NCBI RefSeq assembly: GCF_016735495.2
Contig: NZ_JAERQY020000002.1
Span: forward strand, 434,001 to 498,000
Length of the DNA: 64,000 nt
Source of the DNA: Lysobacter sp. MMG2
GTDB taxonomy: Bacteria > Pseudomonadota > Gammaproteobacteria > Xanthomonadales > Xanthomonadaceae
Direction: 5' to 3'
Shown here piece after piece: positions 62,780 to 64,000 of the stretch. The notes under the pieces are model-generated. The model was not told the origin of the DNA and searched no databases. It worked only from the letters and a program-made list of their open reading frames with translations. Positions within the stretch are counted from its first letter, which is position 1; the number at the start of each line of letters is the position of its first letter. The translations under genes and the position numbers were made by a program.

Positions 62780-64000
62780 ATGCGACCGTCACGAAGCGTG
62801 CTGCAGACCGTGCTCGTCGTTGGCCTTGGCATGAGCCTGGGCCTGTTCGCCGCCGCCCCGGCATGGACGCAGACCGCCGCGAGCGCCACCCGCTCGATCC
62901 CGGCCTTCCCCCGCCCTGCGGGATTTCCCGACCCCGCTCGGCGCGTGATCTACGCATATGCCGACGAAGCGCCGCCGATGATGGTGCGCACCGGGCCCAA
63001 CACTCTCGAACCGCTGTACCGACGCAGCGGCGACGGCTTCACGCCCGTACGCGCGGCGGGCTATCGCATCGCGATGACCTCATGTCCGTCGATCACCACC
63101 GGCGGCGATTTCCGCACGCGCATGATCGACCTGGCCGCCGCCGAATGGGCCTACTTCGGCCTGCCCGTGCTGGACATGGCGGTGGAGCCGGCGGCGATCG
63201 TGCCGCGCGTACCGCAGCCGTCCGGCGTGGTCGAGATCATCTCTCCGCAACGCAACGCGTCCATCGGCGACCGCGTGCTGCGCCAGGCGCCGCGACTGGG
63301 CCTGATGGAGGACGACCTTGCGGTCGAGGCCGCGATCGCCGGGTACTGGGCCGCCACCGGCAACGAGGAAGCGATGCGCGTGCAGAGCATCGTCAACTAC
63401 GGCTGGCACGAAGCGGGCTGGGCGATGCCGTGGTCGGCGGCGTTCATATCGTGGCTGGCCTGCGAAGCGGGACTGACGACCGACCAGTTCCGTCGCAGCG
63501 GCGGCCACATCGATTACGTGCGCGCGGCGGTACGCGCGCGCGATGGGCAGGATCCCGGCCATCTGTTCGTCGCCTACGATCTCAAGGAAGCAACACCGGA
63601 GGCGGGCGACCTGCTGTGCACCGCGCGCGGCGAGAGTTCCTTCGCCTCCATCGCCGACATCCGTTCCGGAAACAGTCCGTCCACCGCGCTGCATTGCGAC
63701 CTGGTGGTGAAGACCGACGCCAAGCGCAACCGGCTCTATGCGATCGGCGGCAACGTCAACCACTCGGTCACGCTGTCGGTGATCGCCACCGACACGAAGG
63801 GCCGTCCGCTCACCGACCAGGACATCATCGGCGCGCACCGCTGGTTCGCGGTGCTCAAACCGCGCGCCGGCGGCAAGCTGGCGCACGACCTGGACGGCAC
63901 GCCGACGGTGCAGATGCTCTATCGCGATTACGCCCGTTACGCCGCCGGCCGCCGCGCGCCGCCGCCCGTGCCGGTGCGGGCGCGCGACGTGCGGGCCAAG
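62780..64000 (+). CDS. DUF2272 domain protein, 3' end outside window
   Basis: 407 codons from ATG 62780 run off the right edge. A signal peptide (VLQTVLVVGLGMSLGLFAAAPAWTQ) leads to an exported protein. About residues 175-330 hold the DUF2272 motifs: GYWAATGNEEA, WHEAGWAMPWSAAFISWLACEAGL, GHIDYVRAAV, ATPEAGDLLC and HCDLVV. The pattern recalls CHAP/NlpC-like Cys-His peptidases; cell-wall hydrolysis is possible but unproven. It lies 90 bp after the EF-G-like gene. Confidence 0.85.
   Translation, partial: MRPSRSVLQTVLVVGLGMSLGLFAAAPAWTQTAASATRSIPAFPRPAGFPDPARRVIYAYADEAPPMMVRTGPNTLEPLYRRSGDGFTPVRAAGYRIAMTSCPSITTGGDFRTRMIDLAAAEWAYFGLPVLDMAVEPAAIVPRVPQPSGVVEIISPQRNASIGDRVLRQAPRLGLMEDDLAVEAAIAGYWAATGNEEAMRVQSIVNYGWHEAGWAMPWSAAFISWLACEAGLTTDQFRRSGGHIDYVRAAVRARDGQDPGHLFVAYDLKEATPEAGDLLCTARGESSFASIADIRSGNSPSTALHCDLVVKTDAKRNRLYAIGGNVNHSVTLSVIATDTKGRPLTDQDIIGAHRWFAVLKPRAGGKLAHDLDGTPTVQMLYRDYARYAAGRRAPPPVPVRARDVRAK

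Overview
The window is a high-GC chromosomal segment with dense coding on both strands. It most likely comes from a Lysobacter-like member of the Xanthomonadaceae (Lysobacteraceae). The family markers are an aspartate kinase/diaminopimelate decarboxylase fusion overlapping a murL-murD2 pair, an rmlBACD operon, a cstA-ybdD pair, several S9 peptidases beside peptide transporters, and CCCGGG-type and CGTCATCCCGGCGAAGG-type dispersed inverted repeats. There is no phage, plasmid or CRISPR signal, and I recognised no tRNA or rRNA gene.

Layout. 1-5.4 kb (minus): the 5' part of a secreted amidohydrolase cut by the window edge, then a TetR-HlyD-ATPase-permease efflux operon with an AT-rich palindrome at its promoter. 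5.5-10.6 kb (plus): a small membrane protein, phoH/ybeZ, ybeY, corC/ybeX, a DUF4105 membrane protein and a CorA-type transporter. 10.7-12.9 kb: cstA and ybdD with a clear terminator. 13.1-15.3 kb (minus): a DUF3658-like protein, a DUF819 membrane protein, and a fragment that looks like the C-terminus of a Tle1-type phospholipase effector. 15.4-24.5 kb: a peptide-use region (S9 peptidase, OPT transporter, POT transporter, S9 peptidase). Its central divergent intergenic region holds a 45-bp perfect inverted repeat and about 15 copies of a degenerate 22-bp tandem repeat. 24.6-28.0 kb (minus): rmlBACD for dTDP-L-rhamnose. 28.5-31.5 kb: a propeller/Y_Y_Y hybrid sensor histidine kinase without a partner regulator.

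31.5-43.4 kb is an envelope-rich region. It holds an amino-acid antiporter, a MarC protein, a Slam-like TPR/beta-barrel protein overlapping a DUF6491 lipoprotein, small membrane proteins, an AI-2E family transporter with a MipA/OmpV-like outer-membrane protein, a glycine-zipper lipoprotein with a second DUF6491 lipoprotein, a membrane alpha/beta hydrolase and a DUF4410 lipoprotein. 43.7-46.1 kb: ssb, two tiny overlapping genes and ispB. 46.3-51.8 kb (minus): a compact four-gene chaperone-usher fimbrial operon (pilin, chaperone, usher, tip adhesin). 52.0-57.4 kb (minus): lysAC-murL-murD2, in which all stops and starts overlap; it couples supply of meso-diaminopimelate/lysine with the MurL route to D-Glu in peptidoglycan. 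57.6-64 kb: PhzF-like isomerase, glycine-zipper protein, small hydrolase, OsmC protein, an EF-G-2-like GTPase, and a DUF2272 protein running off the window.

No gene set here is clearly a new defence or mobile system. The points that most deserve a second look are the 22-bp repeat tract, the Slam-like/DUF6491 overlapping pair and its paralogue, the lysAC-murL-murD2 operon, the truncated Tle1-like remnant, and the MipA-like protein with an extra C-terminal barrel region.
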